Positions 1 through 6,348 of a stretch of 9,837 nt of DNA are shown one piece after another. The stretch lies in NCBI GenBank assembly GCA_000437255.1, contig FR899083.1, forward strand, positions 1-9,837, given 5' to 3'. The notes under the pieces are model-generated. The model was not told the DNA's origin. It was given only the letters and a program-made list of their open reading frames with translations, and searched no databases. Each line of letters begins with the position of its first letter. Position 1 is the first letter of the stretch. Position numbers and translations under genes: made by a program. This DNA is from Ruminococcus sp. CAG:403 (GTDB lineage Bacteria > Bacillota > Clostridia > Oscillospirales > Ruminococcaceae).

Positions 1-434
1 TTTTTCGCTATGAACACAAGCTCTTAGAACCAATTTCATCTGATTGCATCATTTATGCAGACCCAGTACAATTTCGAAATGCTATTACTAACTTGCTGGA
101 GAATAGTTTAAAGTACAAAGACGCACCAGAGGTAGAAGTACATATCAGCTGTACAGAAACAGAATCAGATGCAACCATTTCTGTCTCCGATAATGGCCCT
201 GGTGTATCAGATGAGGCGCTTTCAAAGCTATTTGATGTGTTTTATCGAAGCGACCCATCTCGGAATAATCCACAGAAAGGCAGTGGCCTCGGACTTGCCA
301 TTACAGCAAAGATTTTGGAACGGTTTGGTGGAACAATCCGAGCAGAACACGAAACGCCAAAGGGATTGCGGATTCTATTGACCATTCCAAAGGAGGAAAC
401 AAAAAATGAGTCATATTTGCATTATCGAAGATGA
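1..434 (+). CDS. Sensor histidine kinase, C-terminal part (5' end outside window)
   Basis: This is the ATP-binding end of a membrane sensor kinase that would phosphorylate the regulator encoded next. The frame is open from base 3, and the segment holds the HATPase_c domain in order: an N-box (NAITNLLENSLKYKD, from base 78), a G1 box (DNGPGVS, near 190), an F-box-like stretch (LFDVFYRSDPSR) and a G2 box (GSGLGLAI, near 281). The sensor, HAMP and phospho-accepting histidine regions lie upstream of the window, so the stimulus cannot be inferred. A TTG or ATG inside this segment is not the start, because the N-box would be cut off. The gene overlaps the regulator by 29 bases, so its last residues (after TIPKEE) are read from the regulator's ribosome site and first codons. 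Kinase before regulator is the less usual order. The identification as a kinase is secure; the subfamily is unknown. Confidence 0.93.
   Translation, partial: FRYEHKLLEPISSDCIIYADPVQFRNAITNLLENSLKYKDAPEVEVHISCTETESDATISVSDNGPGVSDEALSKLFDVFYRSDPSRNNPQKGSGLGLAITAKILERFGGTIRAEHETPKGLRILLTIPKEETKNESYLHYRR
391..397 (+). promoter_or_regulatory. Ribosome binding site of the response regulator
   Basis: AGGAGGA lies 8 bases before the ATG at 406, inside the 3' end of the kinase gene. It fixes the regulator start at 406 and implies translational coupling with the kinase. Confidence 0.8.
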
Positions 435-1092
435 TGAAGCAATTGCTGAAATTGAACGAGATTACTTAGAAGTAAACGGATTTACAGTATCAATTGCCAC
501 AGACGGTGTATCGGGATTGAATCTGGCGCAGAAAGAAAAGTTTGACTTAATCTTATTGGATTTGATGCTCTCGCAGCTAGATGAATTTACGCTTTGCCGA
601 AAATTACGGGAACGATTGGATATTCCCATTCTGATGGTCACCGCAAAGAAAGAAGATATTGACAAAATTCGAGGACTTGGATTGGGTGCGGATGATTATA
701 TTGTCAAGCCGTTCTCACCCAGCGAATTGGTAGCAAGAGTGCAAGCGCACATTGCCACTTATAAGCGACTGAAAATGCCACAAGAAACACAGCAAGATAT
801 TACAGTGGGGGCCATTCGAATTTGTCCAAAATCACACCGTGTATTTGTGCGAGAACAGGAAGTCAGCTTAAAAAATAAGGAATATGAATTGCTGCTATTT
901 CTAGTGACCAACGCCGATACCGTATTTGATCGAGAAACTCTATATGAACGCATCTGGGGAATGGACGCAATCGGGGATAATGCAACCGTTGCAGTACATA
1001 TCAATCGTTTGCGAGAAAAATTGGAAGAGGATCCTTCACACCCTAAATACATTGAAACCGTATGGGGTGCCGGATACCGGTTTCGGGCTTAG
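406..1092 (+). CDS. OmpR/PhoB-family response regulator
   Basis: This is a DNA-binding transcription factor of a two-component system, 228 aa, the usual length for the family. The receiver domain covers about residues 3-115: acidic pocket D9/D10, predicted phospho-acceptor D52 (in LLDLML), T79 and K101 (in VKPFS). A winged-helix trans_reg_C domain covers about 130-228, with the recognition-helix region NATVAVHINRLREKLE and the terminal hairpin VWGAGYRF. The partner is the overlapping kinase, and an EamA transporter follows after 13 bases, so the three are probably co-transcribed. One oddity: the loop after D52 reads SQLDEF where the family normally has P-x-x-D/N-G-F, so both the proline and the glycine are replaced. 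The switch residues themselves are present. The target genes are not shown by the sequence; direct repeats before the promoter at 2118 are one candidate. Confidence 0.96.
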   Translation: MSHICIIEDDEAIAEIERDYLEVNGFTVSIATDGVSGLNLAQKEKFDLILLDLMLSQLDEFTLCRKLRERLDIPILMVTAKKEDIDKIRGLGLGADDYIVKPFSPSELVARVQAHIATYKRLKMPQETQQDITVGAIRICPKSHRVFVREQEVSLKNKEYELLLFLVTNADTVFDRETLYERIWGMDAIGDNATVAVHINRLREKLEEDPSHPKYIETVWGAGYRFRA

Positions 1093-1105
1093 GAGATGAA
1101 TCAAA

Positions 1106-1972
1106 ATGATGTGGATCCTTTTTGCGTGTGGTTCTGCTTTCTTTGCCGGGATCACTGCTGTTTTGGCAAAAATTGGCATGGAGCATATCAATTCCACCGT
1201 TGCGACGGCTTTGCGAACTGTCATTGTTTTGGTGTTTTCCTGGTTCATGGTACTGCTAACAGGTGCATTTTCCGAAATTGGTACCATTTCTGGAAAAACA
1301 TTATTATTTTTACTGCTATCCGGATGCGCCACTGGTGCAAGTTGGCTGTATTATTTCAAAGCTTTACAGCTTGGCGATGTCAACAAAGTTGCCCCAATTG
1401 ATAAATCCAGTACAATTTTGACAATGCTGCTAGCATTTTTACTGCTTGGAGAGTCTCTGACCATTCTGAAAGTATGCTGTATGCTGTTAATCGGAGCAGG
1501 CACGTTTCTTATGCTCCCCAAACGTACCGACAAACAGCCAACAAAATCAACTGGAAAAGGCTGGCTGCTTTATGCCATTTTATCTGCAATATTCGCCAGC
1601 ATGACTTCTATTTTGGGAAAGGTTGGCATTCAAGATATTGATTCCAATTTAGGCACAGCAATCCGAACCTGTGTTGTCCTGGTACTAGCATGGTGTATGG
1701 TATTTGTTACCGGTCAGCAGCATACCCTGCATACGCTAAATCGAAAAGATTTACTGTTTTTAGTGCTTTCCGGACTTACAACAGGACTTTCCTGGCTATG
1801 TTATTATCACGCCTTACAAAACGGTCCGGCAAGTGCCGTGGTTCCTATTGATAAACTGAGTATTCTCGTAACCATTGCTTTTTCTGGTATCGTTTTGAAA
1901 GAACGCCTGAATCGACGTTCCGGAATCGGATTGGGTTTCCTAACAGCAGGAACCCTTCTTTTGGTGCTATAA
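1106..1972 (+). CDS. EamA-family (drug/metabolite transporter superfamily) membrane transporter
   Basis: This is a predicted inner-membrane exporter or permease of about ten transmembrane helices, 288 aa, the normal two-repeat EamA size. The two halves are visible duplicates at an offset of 150 residues. SGCATGASWLYYFKALQLG (72-90) matches SGLTTGLSWLCYYHALQNG (222-240), PIDK recurs at 97-100 and 247-250, and residues 17-50 match 167-200 at roughly half of positions by eye. A charged linker (KRTDKQPTKSTGKG, about 139-152) joins the halves. The start is the first of two adjacent ATGs, 10 bases after AGGAG at 1091-1095. The gene follows the regulator by 13 bases and is closed by a strong terminator, so it is the last gene of the kinase-regulator operon and may be the transport output of that system. 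The substrate cannot be read from the sequence. Confidence 0.93.
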   Translation: MMWILFACGSAFFAGITAVLAKIGMEHINSTVATALRTVIVLVFSWFMVLLTGAFSEIGTISGKTLLFLLLSGCATGASWLYYFKALQLGDVNKVAPIDKSSTILTMLLAFLLLGESLTILKVCCMLLIGAGTFLMLPKRTDKQPTKSTGKGWLLYAILSAIFASMTSILGKVGIQDIDSNLGTAIRTCVVLVLAWCMVFVTGQQHTLHTLNRKDLLFLVLSGLTTGLSWLCYYHALQNGPASAVVPIDKLSILVTIAFSGIVLKERLNRRSGIGLGFLTAGTLLLVL

Positions 1973-1975
1973 GAG

Positions 1976-2013
1976 AAACGCTTACAGAATAATGATTTCT
2001 GTAAGCGTTTTTT
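1976..2013 (+). terminator. Intrinsic terminator of the two-component/EamA operon
   Basis: A perfect 14-bp stem (arms 1976-1989 and 1997-2010) around a 7-base loop is followed by a run of six T (2008-2013). It begins 4 bases after the EamA stop codon. Confidence 0.9.
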
Positions 2014-2082
2014 GCAGTTATTTGCAAAGGTTTACTAGATAAGCATTCATCTCAATTGGTACGAATTTCTAGATGTGGGAAA

Positions 2083-2103
2083 GTTTATCTTTCGTTTATC
2101 TTT
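2083..2103 (+). repeat. Tandem direct repeat, possible regulator operator
   Basis: GTTTATCTTT occurs at 2083-2092 and again at 2094-2103, an exact 10-bp repeat with an 11-bp period, ending 14 bases before the -35 element at 2118. OmpR-type regulators commonly bind direct repeats about one helical turn apart, upstream of the -35. That the adjacent regulator binds here is inference. Confidence 0.45.
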
Positions 2104-2117
2104 GCTTTCATTTCTGT

Positions 2118-2146
2118 TTGACCTTGTCCATTATACTAAATACAAT
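2118..2146 (+). promoter_or_regulatory. Sigma-A-type promoter of the glycoconjugate operon
   Basis: TTGACC (2118-2123) and TACAAT (2141-2146) are separated by exactly 17 bases. The expected start of transcription, near 2153, gives a very short leader before AGGAG (2158-2162) and the ATG at 2171. Confidence 0.7.
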
Positions 2147-2170
2147 AAGAAAAAGAGAGGAGCATGAAAA

Positions 2171-3327
2171 ATGAAAATTTTGATTACAACAGATTGCTAT
2201 GTCCCTATGATTAATGGTGTTGTCACTTCGATTTTGAATCTGGAAACACAGCTACGCAAAAGAGGACATGAAGTAAAAATCCTCTGTCCGTCACAATGCC
2301 TACGTGGCGAAAATCAAGAAGATATTATACGAATCGGATCAATTGGCATCGGGAAGCACTGTAACAGTGCAAGAGCAGCAGTTTGTTTTCGAAAGAGCCG
2401 TTTGCAAAAGTTAATAAGCTGGAAACCGGATATCATTCATTCACAATCTGAATTTTTCTCGTTTTCTATGGCAAAGAAAATTGCTGCCGCTGTAGGATGC
2501 CCGATTGTACATACCTATCACACCATCTATGAAGATTATACGCATTATTTTTCACCAAGCATCACATTAGGCAGAAAAGCAGTTATTGCGATGACTAGAC
2601 ATATCCTACAACATACTGCCGGTGTGATTGCTCCTAGCCATAAGGTAGAAACCCTGTTACGTTCCTATGGCGTTCAAAAACCAATCGCAGTTATATTCCA
2701 ACTGGATTGAATCTACGTCCATTTGCGCAACAAGCTTCTTCTGAACAACTAACTGCTTTGAAGCATGCTCTTGGAATTCAGCCAAACCAGAAAGTTTTGC
2801 TGACCGTTGGCAGAGTAGCAAAGGAAAAGAATTTAGAGGAACTCATCTGCTATTTCGGACGACTTTCTCTACCGGATGCTGTACTTTGTATCGTAGGCGG
2901 CGGAACTTATTTACCTACTTTAAAGCAACTCGCACTGGAAAAAGGAATTGCCGATCGTGTTATTTTTACAGATGCAGTAGAACCAAGTAAAATTCCAATC
3001 TACTATCAAATAGGCGATGTATTCCTAAGTGCTTCTCAGAGTGAAACACAAGATCTAACCTACTTAGAAGCGCTTGCAAGCGGACTTCCATTGGTTTGTC
3101 GAAAAGACCCCTGTCTAGACGGCATTGTGACCGATGGCTTCAACGGTGGGCTGTACACTTCTTTTAAAACATTTCAGCACTGGATTATGCAGACATACCA
3201 CCAGAAACAGCAATTTACTGCTTGTGCACGACAAACAGCAGATCAATTCTCCGCGGCTGCATTTGCAGAAAAAGTAGAAACGTACTATAAACAGGTACTG
3301 GAAAATCAACAGATCCAAAGTGCCTAA
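2171..3327 (+). pseudogene. Family 4 glycosyltransferase (glycolipid type), broken by a one-base frameshift
   Basis: The two parts together give about 385 residues, the normal size of a GT-B fold, GT4 (group 1) glycosyltransferase. The N-terminal Rossmann part begins MKILITTDCYVPMINGVVTS with the family's NGV loop, and ends in the frame starting at 2171 with a stop at 2708-2710. The C-terminal nucleotide-sugar domain lies in the frame one base back: GRVAKEKNLEEL, VGGGTY and a retaining-type E-x7-E motif (glutamates at 3043 and 3067). Restoring one base near 2695 yields VIIPTG, the expected interdomain sequence, so a single-base deletion explains the break. The family includes Firmicute diacylglycerol glucosyltransferases that make membrane glycolipids; that substrate is inferred. 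The residue at 3052 is Asp where I expect Gly (ETQGLT). It is first in the operon, 17 bases before the next gene. An intact enzyme is unlikely unless the frameshift is a sequencing error. Confidence 0.85.
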
Positions 3328-3335
3328 AAGGAAGG
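3328..3335 (+). promoter_or_regulatory. Ribosome binding site of the phospholipase C-like gene
   Basis: AAGGAAGG begins directly after the glycosyltransferase stop and ends 9 bases before the ATG at 3345, supporting that start. Confidence 0.65.
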
Positions 3336-3344
3336 TGCTTCATT

Positions 3345-3698
3345 ATGAAACCTCGCACACATTACCTCATTGCAAAAATCGCAGCCATACAGGAAAATTT
3401 ATCGCCGATAGAGCGTTGGCTCTTTTGTTTGGGTGCTGCTATTCCAGATTATTTGCCTACCCAATTTTTCCACCGGCATTTTTATCAAAAATCCGCTGCT
3501 TATGTTTTCCAAAAGATTGAAACTTACCGTAACCGGTCTTCTTTATGGTCAATTTTTAAACTTGGGGAGTTGACACATTACACCAGTGACTTTTGCTGTT
3601 CGGTACATCGATCTGGAACGATTGGAAATGCATGGATCCATTTATCCTATGAACATTACTGCGTGCATTTCCCAGTGCGTGGATTCCATTCTTTCTAA
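3345..3698 (+). pseudogene. Zinc-dependent phospholipase C-like protein, 3'-truncated by a deletion junction
   Basis: The N-terminal 104 residues resemble zinc-dependent phospholipase C-like proteins: H6 near the start, GAAIPDYLP with D35, then LGELTHYTSDF with H78 and D82, H88, and an H-x3-E pair (H99, E103). Spaced His/Asp/Glu residues of this kind are the expected metal ligands. Family members are usually nearer 180-200 residues. After Tyr-Glu-His (to 3656) the frame continues for only 13 unrelated residues to a stop at 3696-3698. Those bases read perfectly well one frame over as the end of a GT2 glycosyltransferase, so the natural 3' end of this gene has been lost at the junction. The product, if made, is truncated. 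The family call is moderately sure; the lipid substrate is unknown. Confidence 0.6.
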
Positions 3699-4225
3699 AA
3701 GTAGAAGGAGAACGATACGAATATGAAATGAATGTCCTGCTCCAAAGTGCGGAACATAGCATCCCATGGCAGGAGGTTCCAATTCAAACCGTTTACCTGG
3801 ATCAAAAAAATTCTGTTTCCCATTTTCAACCATTCCGAGATTCCATACAGATTTATCGTTCTATTTTTAAGTTCTCTGGTTCTTCTTTATTAAGTTTCTT
3901 GCTGGATTATGGGTTATTTAATCTTTTTTCTTTGATCCTACCAATTTCTGCCGGCAACATTTTAGCCCGTGTCATTAGTTGTTTGTTCAATTACAAATTG
4001 AATCAAAAATTTGTATTTCATGATCATCGAAAGGGAACCATCTGGCAATATTTTTTATTAGCAGCTGGTATTTTGGCAGCAAACACGCTTATGTTGCAAG
4101 GCTTAACAGTGTGTGGAATTTCTGCTTTTGCAGCAAAAATATTTGTAGAAATCACATTGTTTTTCTGTAGTTTAGTGGTACAGCGGTTCCTAATTTTTCC
4201 AGCATCCCATCAAAAGGAAGTGTAA
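3653..4225 (+). pseudogene. GT2-GtrA fusion protein remnant: GT2 C-terminal end plus complete GtrA membrane domain
   Basis: The frame ending at 4225 is open back to a stop at 3650-3652. It begins LRAFPSAWIPFFLKVEGERY EYEMN (shown in two pieces), which is the C-terminal part of a dolichyl-phosphate-mannose-synthase-like GT2 catalytic domain (family pattern QTGLRA...GERYEYEMN). An interface helix and linker follow (EVPIQTVYLD, HFQPFRDSIQIYRSIFKF), then a GtrA domain with four hydrophobic helices and the signature NYKLNQKFVF. GtrA domains are associated with moving or handling polyprenyl-linked sugars across the membrane. The GT2 nucleotide-binding half, some 200 residues, is absent. An internal ATG at 3728 could start a GtrA-only protein, but AAGGAG (3705-3710) lies 17 bases away, too far to be convincing. 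It lies 3 bases before the phosphatase gene. Confidence 0.82.
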
Positions 4226-4228
4226 TAC

Positions 4229-4777
4229 ATGCAATGGCTAACCAAACTGGATTTTAAGATTTTACACAGCATACAAGATTTGTCCTGTTCTACTTTAGAT
4301 TTTTTAATGCCAAAAATTACAACACTTGGAAACGGCGGTATTCTCTGGGTTCTGATCGCAATATTTCTATTGTTTAATTCCAGAACCAGAAAAAACGGAA
4401 TACAGTTAGGAGCTGGCTGTGTTGGGTGTGTCCTCATCGGCAATTTGTTGTTAAAAAATATTATTGCACGCAATCGTCCATGTTGGATAGAAGAACATGC
4501 CATGTTGATTGCAATGCCAAATGATTATTCTTTTCCATCTGGACACACTATGGCATCTTTTGCAGCGGCAACAATTCTTTGGCATTGGAATCGAAAGGTT
4601 GGAATTGCTGCTTATTTATTGGCAGGCGCGATTGCCTTTTCTCGATTGTACCTTTTTGTTCATTTTCCATCCGATGTGCTGGCAGGCGCAGGAATTGGCT
4701 GCATCATTGGAATCGCTTCCGTAAAAGGAACCGATTGGATCCTTCAGAAAATTACAAAAAAACGAAAAGAGGCGTAA
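4229..4777 (+). CDS. PAP2-family membrane lipid phosphatase
   Basis: This is a phosphatidic acid phosphatase type 2 enzyme, 182 aa with several membrane helices. It would dephosphorylate a lipid phosphate such as phosphatidate, phosphatidylglycerol-phosphate or undecaprenyl pyrophosphate on the outer face of the membrane. All three catalytic motifs are present: K76-x6-R83-P (KNIIARNRP), PSGH at 103-106, and SR-x5-H-x3-D (SRLYLFVHFPSD, with R139, H145 and D149). The ATG at 4229 lies 8 bases after AGGAAG (4215-4220) and 3 bases after the previous stop. It is intact, unlike the three genes before it. Next to GtrA and glycosyltransferase genes, recycling of a polyprenyl carrier is a reasonable role, but the sequence does not prove the substrate. 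Confidence 0.95.
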   Translation: MQWLTKLDFKILHSIQDLSCSTLDFLMPKITTLGNGGILWVLIAIFLLFNSRTRKNGIQLGAGCVGCVLIGNLLLKNIIARNRPCWIEEHAMLIAMPNDYSFPSGHTMASFAAATILWHWNRKVGIAAYLLAGAIAFSRLYLFVHFPSDVLAGAGIGCIIGIASVKGTDWILQKITKKRKEA

Positions 4778-4780
4778 TCT

Positions 4781-5791
4781 ATGCGAAACCGTCTGCTTCT
4801 TCTTGGCGTAGATCTTATCATAGCTGCGCTGCTGCTTTTAGGAATCTGGTATGATGCTTACCTTCGTCCGCAGCATGGACTTCCCGCTGCTGCCTTCCCA
4901 TTGCTGACGTCAACAGGAGAACCTGTACAGCAAAACAGTACATTACAGCAAACAAACTATCTTCCTGCTTCTACCAATTGGAAAGAGAAATTTTCTGATA
5001 CCATTATTCAAACTGCGGATACTTATCGAAGTCCCAATTTATCCATCACCATTACCAAACATACGATTGACAGCAACCAAACAGATGCTTCTGAACAAGG
5101 AAACCATCTAAAATACGGCACTAAAATCTCCTATACAGTAGCTGATGTCTATATTGGTGATATTACTTGCTTTCAAACTGTTTTTGCAAAAGATACATAT
5201 GGAGTTGGATACAAGGAAAAATTGACCGATATGGCACAACGAAGCAATGCAATTCTATCTGTCAATGGTGATTCCTATAACAACAATCGACATCAGGACA
5301 ACGGCACTATCATTCGCAATGGCTCCATTTACCGCAGTGCTGCAACAGATATGGAAACTTGTGTATTAAATTGGGACGGAACCATGAAAATTTATACACC
5401 GGAAAAATTAAATACTCAAACACTCATCCAAACTGGTGCCTATCAAAGCTGGATTTTCGGCCCCAGTCTGCTGGATTCAAATGGAAAAGCAAAAACCGAT
5501 TTCTTGACATGGGACTATATTCGAGAATCACATCCACGAACCGCTATCGGATATTATGAACCAGGACATTATTGTTTTGTTGTGGTAGATGGCAGACAAA
5601 AAGATTATTCCCGTGGAATGTTTCTAAATGAACTTGCACAACTGTTTGAACAACTAGGCTGCAAAGTAGCATATAACTTAGACGGCGGACACTGTTCCTT
5701 CATGACCTATCAAAATCATGCAATCAATCATCCCTATAAACCGGAACATGCTGTTCCGGATGGAATTCTTTTAACGGAAGGAATACAATGA
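4781..5791 (+). CDS. Membrane-anchored phosphodiester glycosidase (NAGPA-like domain)
   Basis: This 336-aa extracytoplasmic enzyme belongs to the NAGPA/phosphodiester glycosidase family, whose mammalian founder removes GlcNAc from a sugar-1-phosphodiester. An N-terminal hydrophobic helix (about 5-23) after a short basic start is a signal anchor, followed by a low-complexity linker of about 60 residues. The catalytic domain (about 110-334) shows SVNGD (160-164), FGPSL (226-230), HPRTAIGYYE (251-260), VVDGRQ (268-273) and NLDGG (299-303), all expected for the family. A cell-surface glycosyl phosphodiester, such as a teichoic-acid-like polymer or phospho-glycan, is the likely class of substrate (inference). 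The gene follows the phosphatase by 3 bases and overlaps the next gene by 4 (ATGA), so it sits inside one operon. It appears intact. Confidence 0.92.
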   Translation: MRNRLLLLGVDLIIAALLLLGIWYDAYLRPQHGLPAAAFPLLTSTGEPVQQNSTLQQTNYLPASTNWKEKFSDTIIQTADTYRSPNLSITITKHTIDSNQTDASEQGNHLKYGTKISYTVADVYIGDITCFQTVFAKDTYGVGYKEKLTDMAQRSNAILSVNGDSYNNNRHQDNGTIIRNGSIYRSAATDMETCVLNWDGTMKIYTPEKLNTQTLIQTGAYQSWIFGPSLLDSNGKAKTDFLTWDYIRESHPRTAIGYYEPGHYCFVVVDGRQKDYSRGMFLNELAQLFEQLGCKVAYNLDGGHCSFMTYQNHAINHPYKPEHAVPDGILLTEGIQ

Positions 5792-6003
5792 AAATCGTCC
5801 AATGGATTCAGCAGCTGCTGGATCATGAATTAATTATCTTAGGGTTGGCATTTCTCGTAATCAAACTATTGGATTGGTACAACCCGTTCATGGATTTTTC
5901 CGGTCATGCACAGTGGCTGCAATACTTGTTAGGTATTTCTGCAATAGTATCAGGCGTTCTGCATTTGCTTTCTAAAAGCGGAAAGCAACATGGATTGAGA
6001 TAG
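5788..6003 (+). CDS. Small membrane protein of unknown function
   Basis: This is a 71-aa protein I do not recognise. It has two hydrophobic stretches (about residues 14-28 and 43-61) separated by a short loop with aromatic and acidic residues (DWYNPFMDFSGH), and a basic C-terminus (KSGKQHGLR), which suggests a two-helix hairpin in the membrane. Its ATG overlaps the stop of the phosphodiester glycosidase (ATGA), and GGAAGG lies just before it, so translational coupling is likely. It is the last gene of the operon, directly before a strong terminator. The coupling suggests a partner role for the glycosidase or for the phosphatase (inference). Confidence 0.75.
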   Translation: MKIVQWIQQLLDHELIILGLAFLVIKLLDWYNPFMDFSGHAQWLQYLLGISAIVSGVLHLLSKSGKQHGLR

Positions 6004-6013
6004 TGGAATCAAT

Positions 6014-6059
6014 AAAACAATAAGGTCGGTAACAGTTCGTTATCGGTCTTATTGTTTTT
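6014..6059 (+). terminator. Intrinsic terminator of the glycoconjugate operon
   Basis: A 20-bp stem (6014-6033 with 6039-6058, including four G-T pairs) has a 5-base loop and ends in a run of five T. The A-rich 5' arm would also let it work, more weakly, for transcripts from the other strand. Confidence 0.88.
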
Positions 6060-6111
6060 CTATATTATTTTTGATTGAAACAGGATACTTGTCAAGTTTA
6101 TGAAAAATAGC

Positions 6112-6140
6112 TTGAAAAATCACTTCATTTATGATATGCT
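6112..6140 (+). promoter_or_regulatory. Promoter of the HAD hydrolase transcript
   Basis: TTGAAA (6112-6117) and TATGCT (6135-6140) are 17 bases apart, about 50 bases past the preceding terminator. Transcription would start near 6147, leaving a leader of about 200 bases before the HAD start codon. Confidence 0.6.
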
Positions 6141-6190
6141 TAAAAATGGAAAAAATAAGAAGAATTTTGCATTACCAAACGGAATCGAAA

Positions 6191-6343
6191 ATGGAATACT
6201 TTAATCTTTGCAATTACACCATAGAAAATGAATTGTGTACAGCCGGTGATATAAAGTTTACTATGATTGTTTCAATAGTGGACAAAGTTTCAGTTAATAT
6301 AGGATATTCTGAAAAAGTATCTTGTAAATTTGTAGGGAAGTGA
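6191..6343 (+). CDS. Possible 50-aa protein in the leader of the HAD gene
   Basis: An open frame running to a TGA at 6341-6343 has in-frame ATGs at 6131, 6146 and 6191. The promoter at 6112-6140 would start RNA near 6147, which excludes the first and probably the second. That leaves 6191, preceded only by a weak GGA. The product would be 50 aa, without a signal peptide, with a moderately hydrophobic beta-rich look (IKFTMIVSIVDKVSVNIGY) and three cysteines. I recognise no family. It ends 5 bases before the HAD ATG, so it could be a coupled leader peptide, a remnant of a larger gene, or chance. Confidence 0.3.
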   Translation: MEYFNLCNYTIENELCTAGDIKFTMIVSIVDKVSVNIGYSEKVSCKFVGK

Positions 6344-6348
6344 AAAAT

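Noticed and set aside
462..1332. Several minus-strand open frames opposite the regulator and the EamA gene
   Set aside because: They lack ribosome sites and recognisable motifs and lie wholly or almost wholly opposite a strong + strand gene, as expected of shadow frames.
2132..2137. TATACT as the -10 element of the operon promoter
   Set aside because: It is only 8 bases from TTGACC and has no other -35 at a suitable distance. TACAAT at 2141 has the ideal 17-base spacer.
2680..2710. Programmed ribosomal frameshifting in the glycosyltransferase
   Set aside because: The bases around 2690-2700 do not form a slippery heptamer, and no clear stimulatory hairpin follows. A one-base deletion is simpler.
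3705..3730. Free-standing GtrA protein started from ATG 3728 or 3723
   Set aside because: AAGGAG is 17 bases from 3728, and the nearer ATG at 3723 is followed at once by a stop. The preceding codons (GERYEYE) are clear GT2 sequence, so the ATG is an internal methionine.
6131..6190. Start of the small leader protein at 6131 or 6146
   Set aside because: Both overlap or touch the -10 element and predicted transcription start, and neither has a ribosome site.
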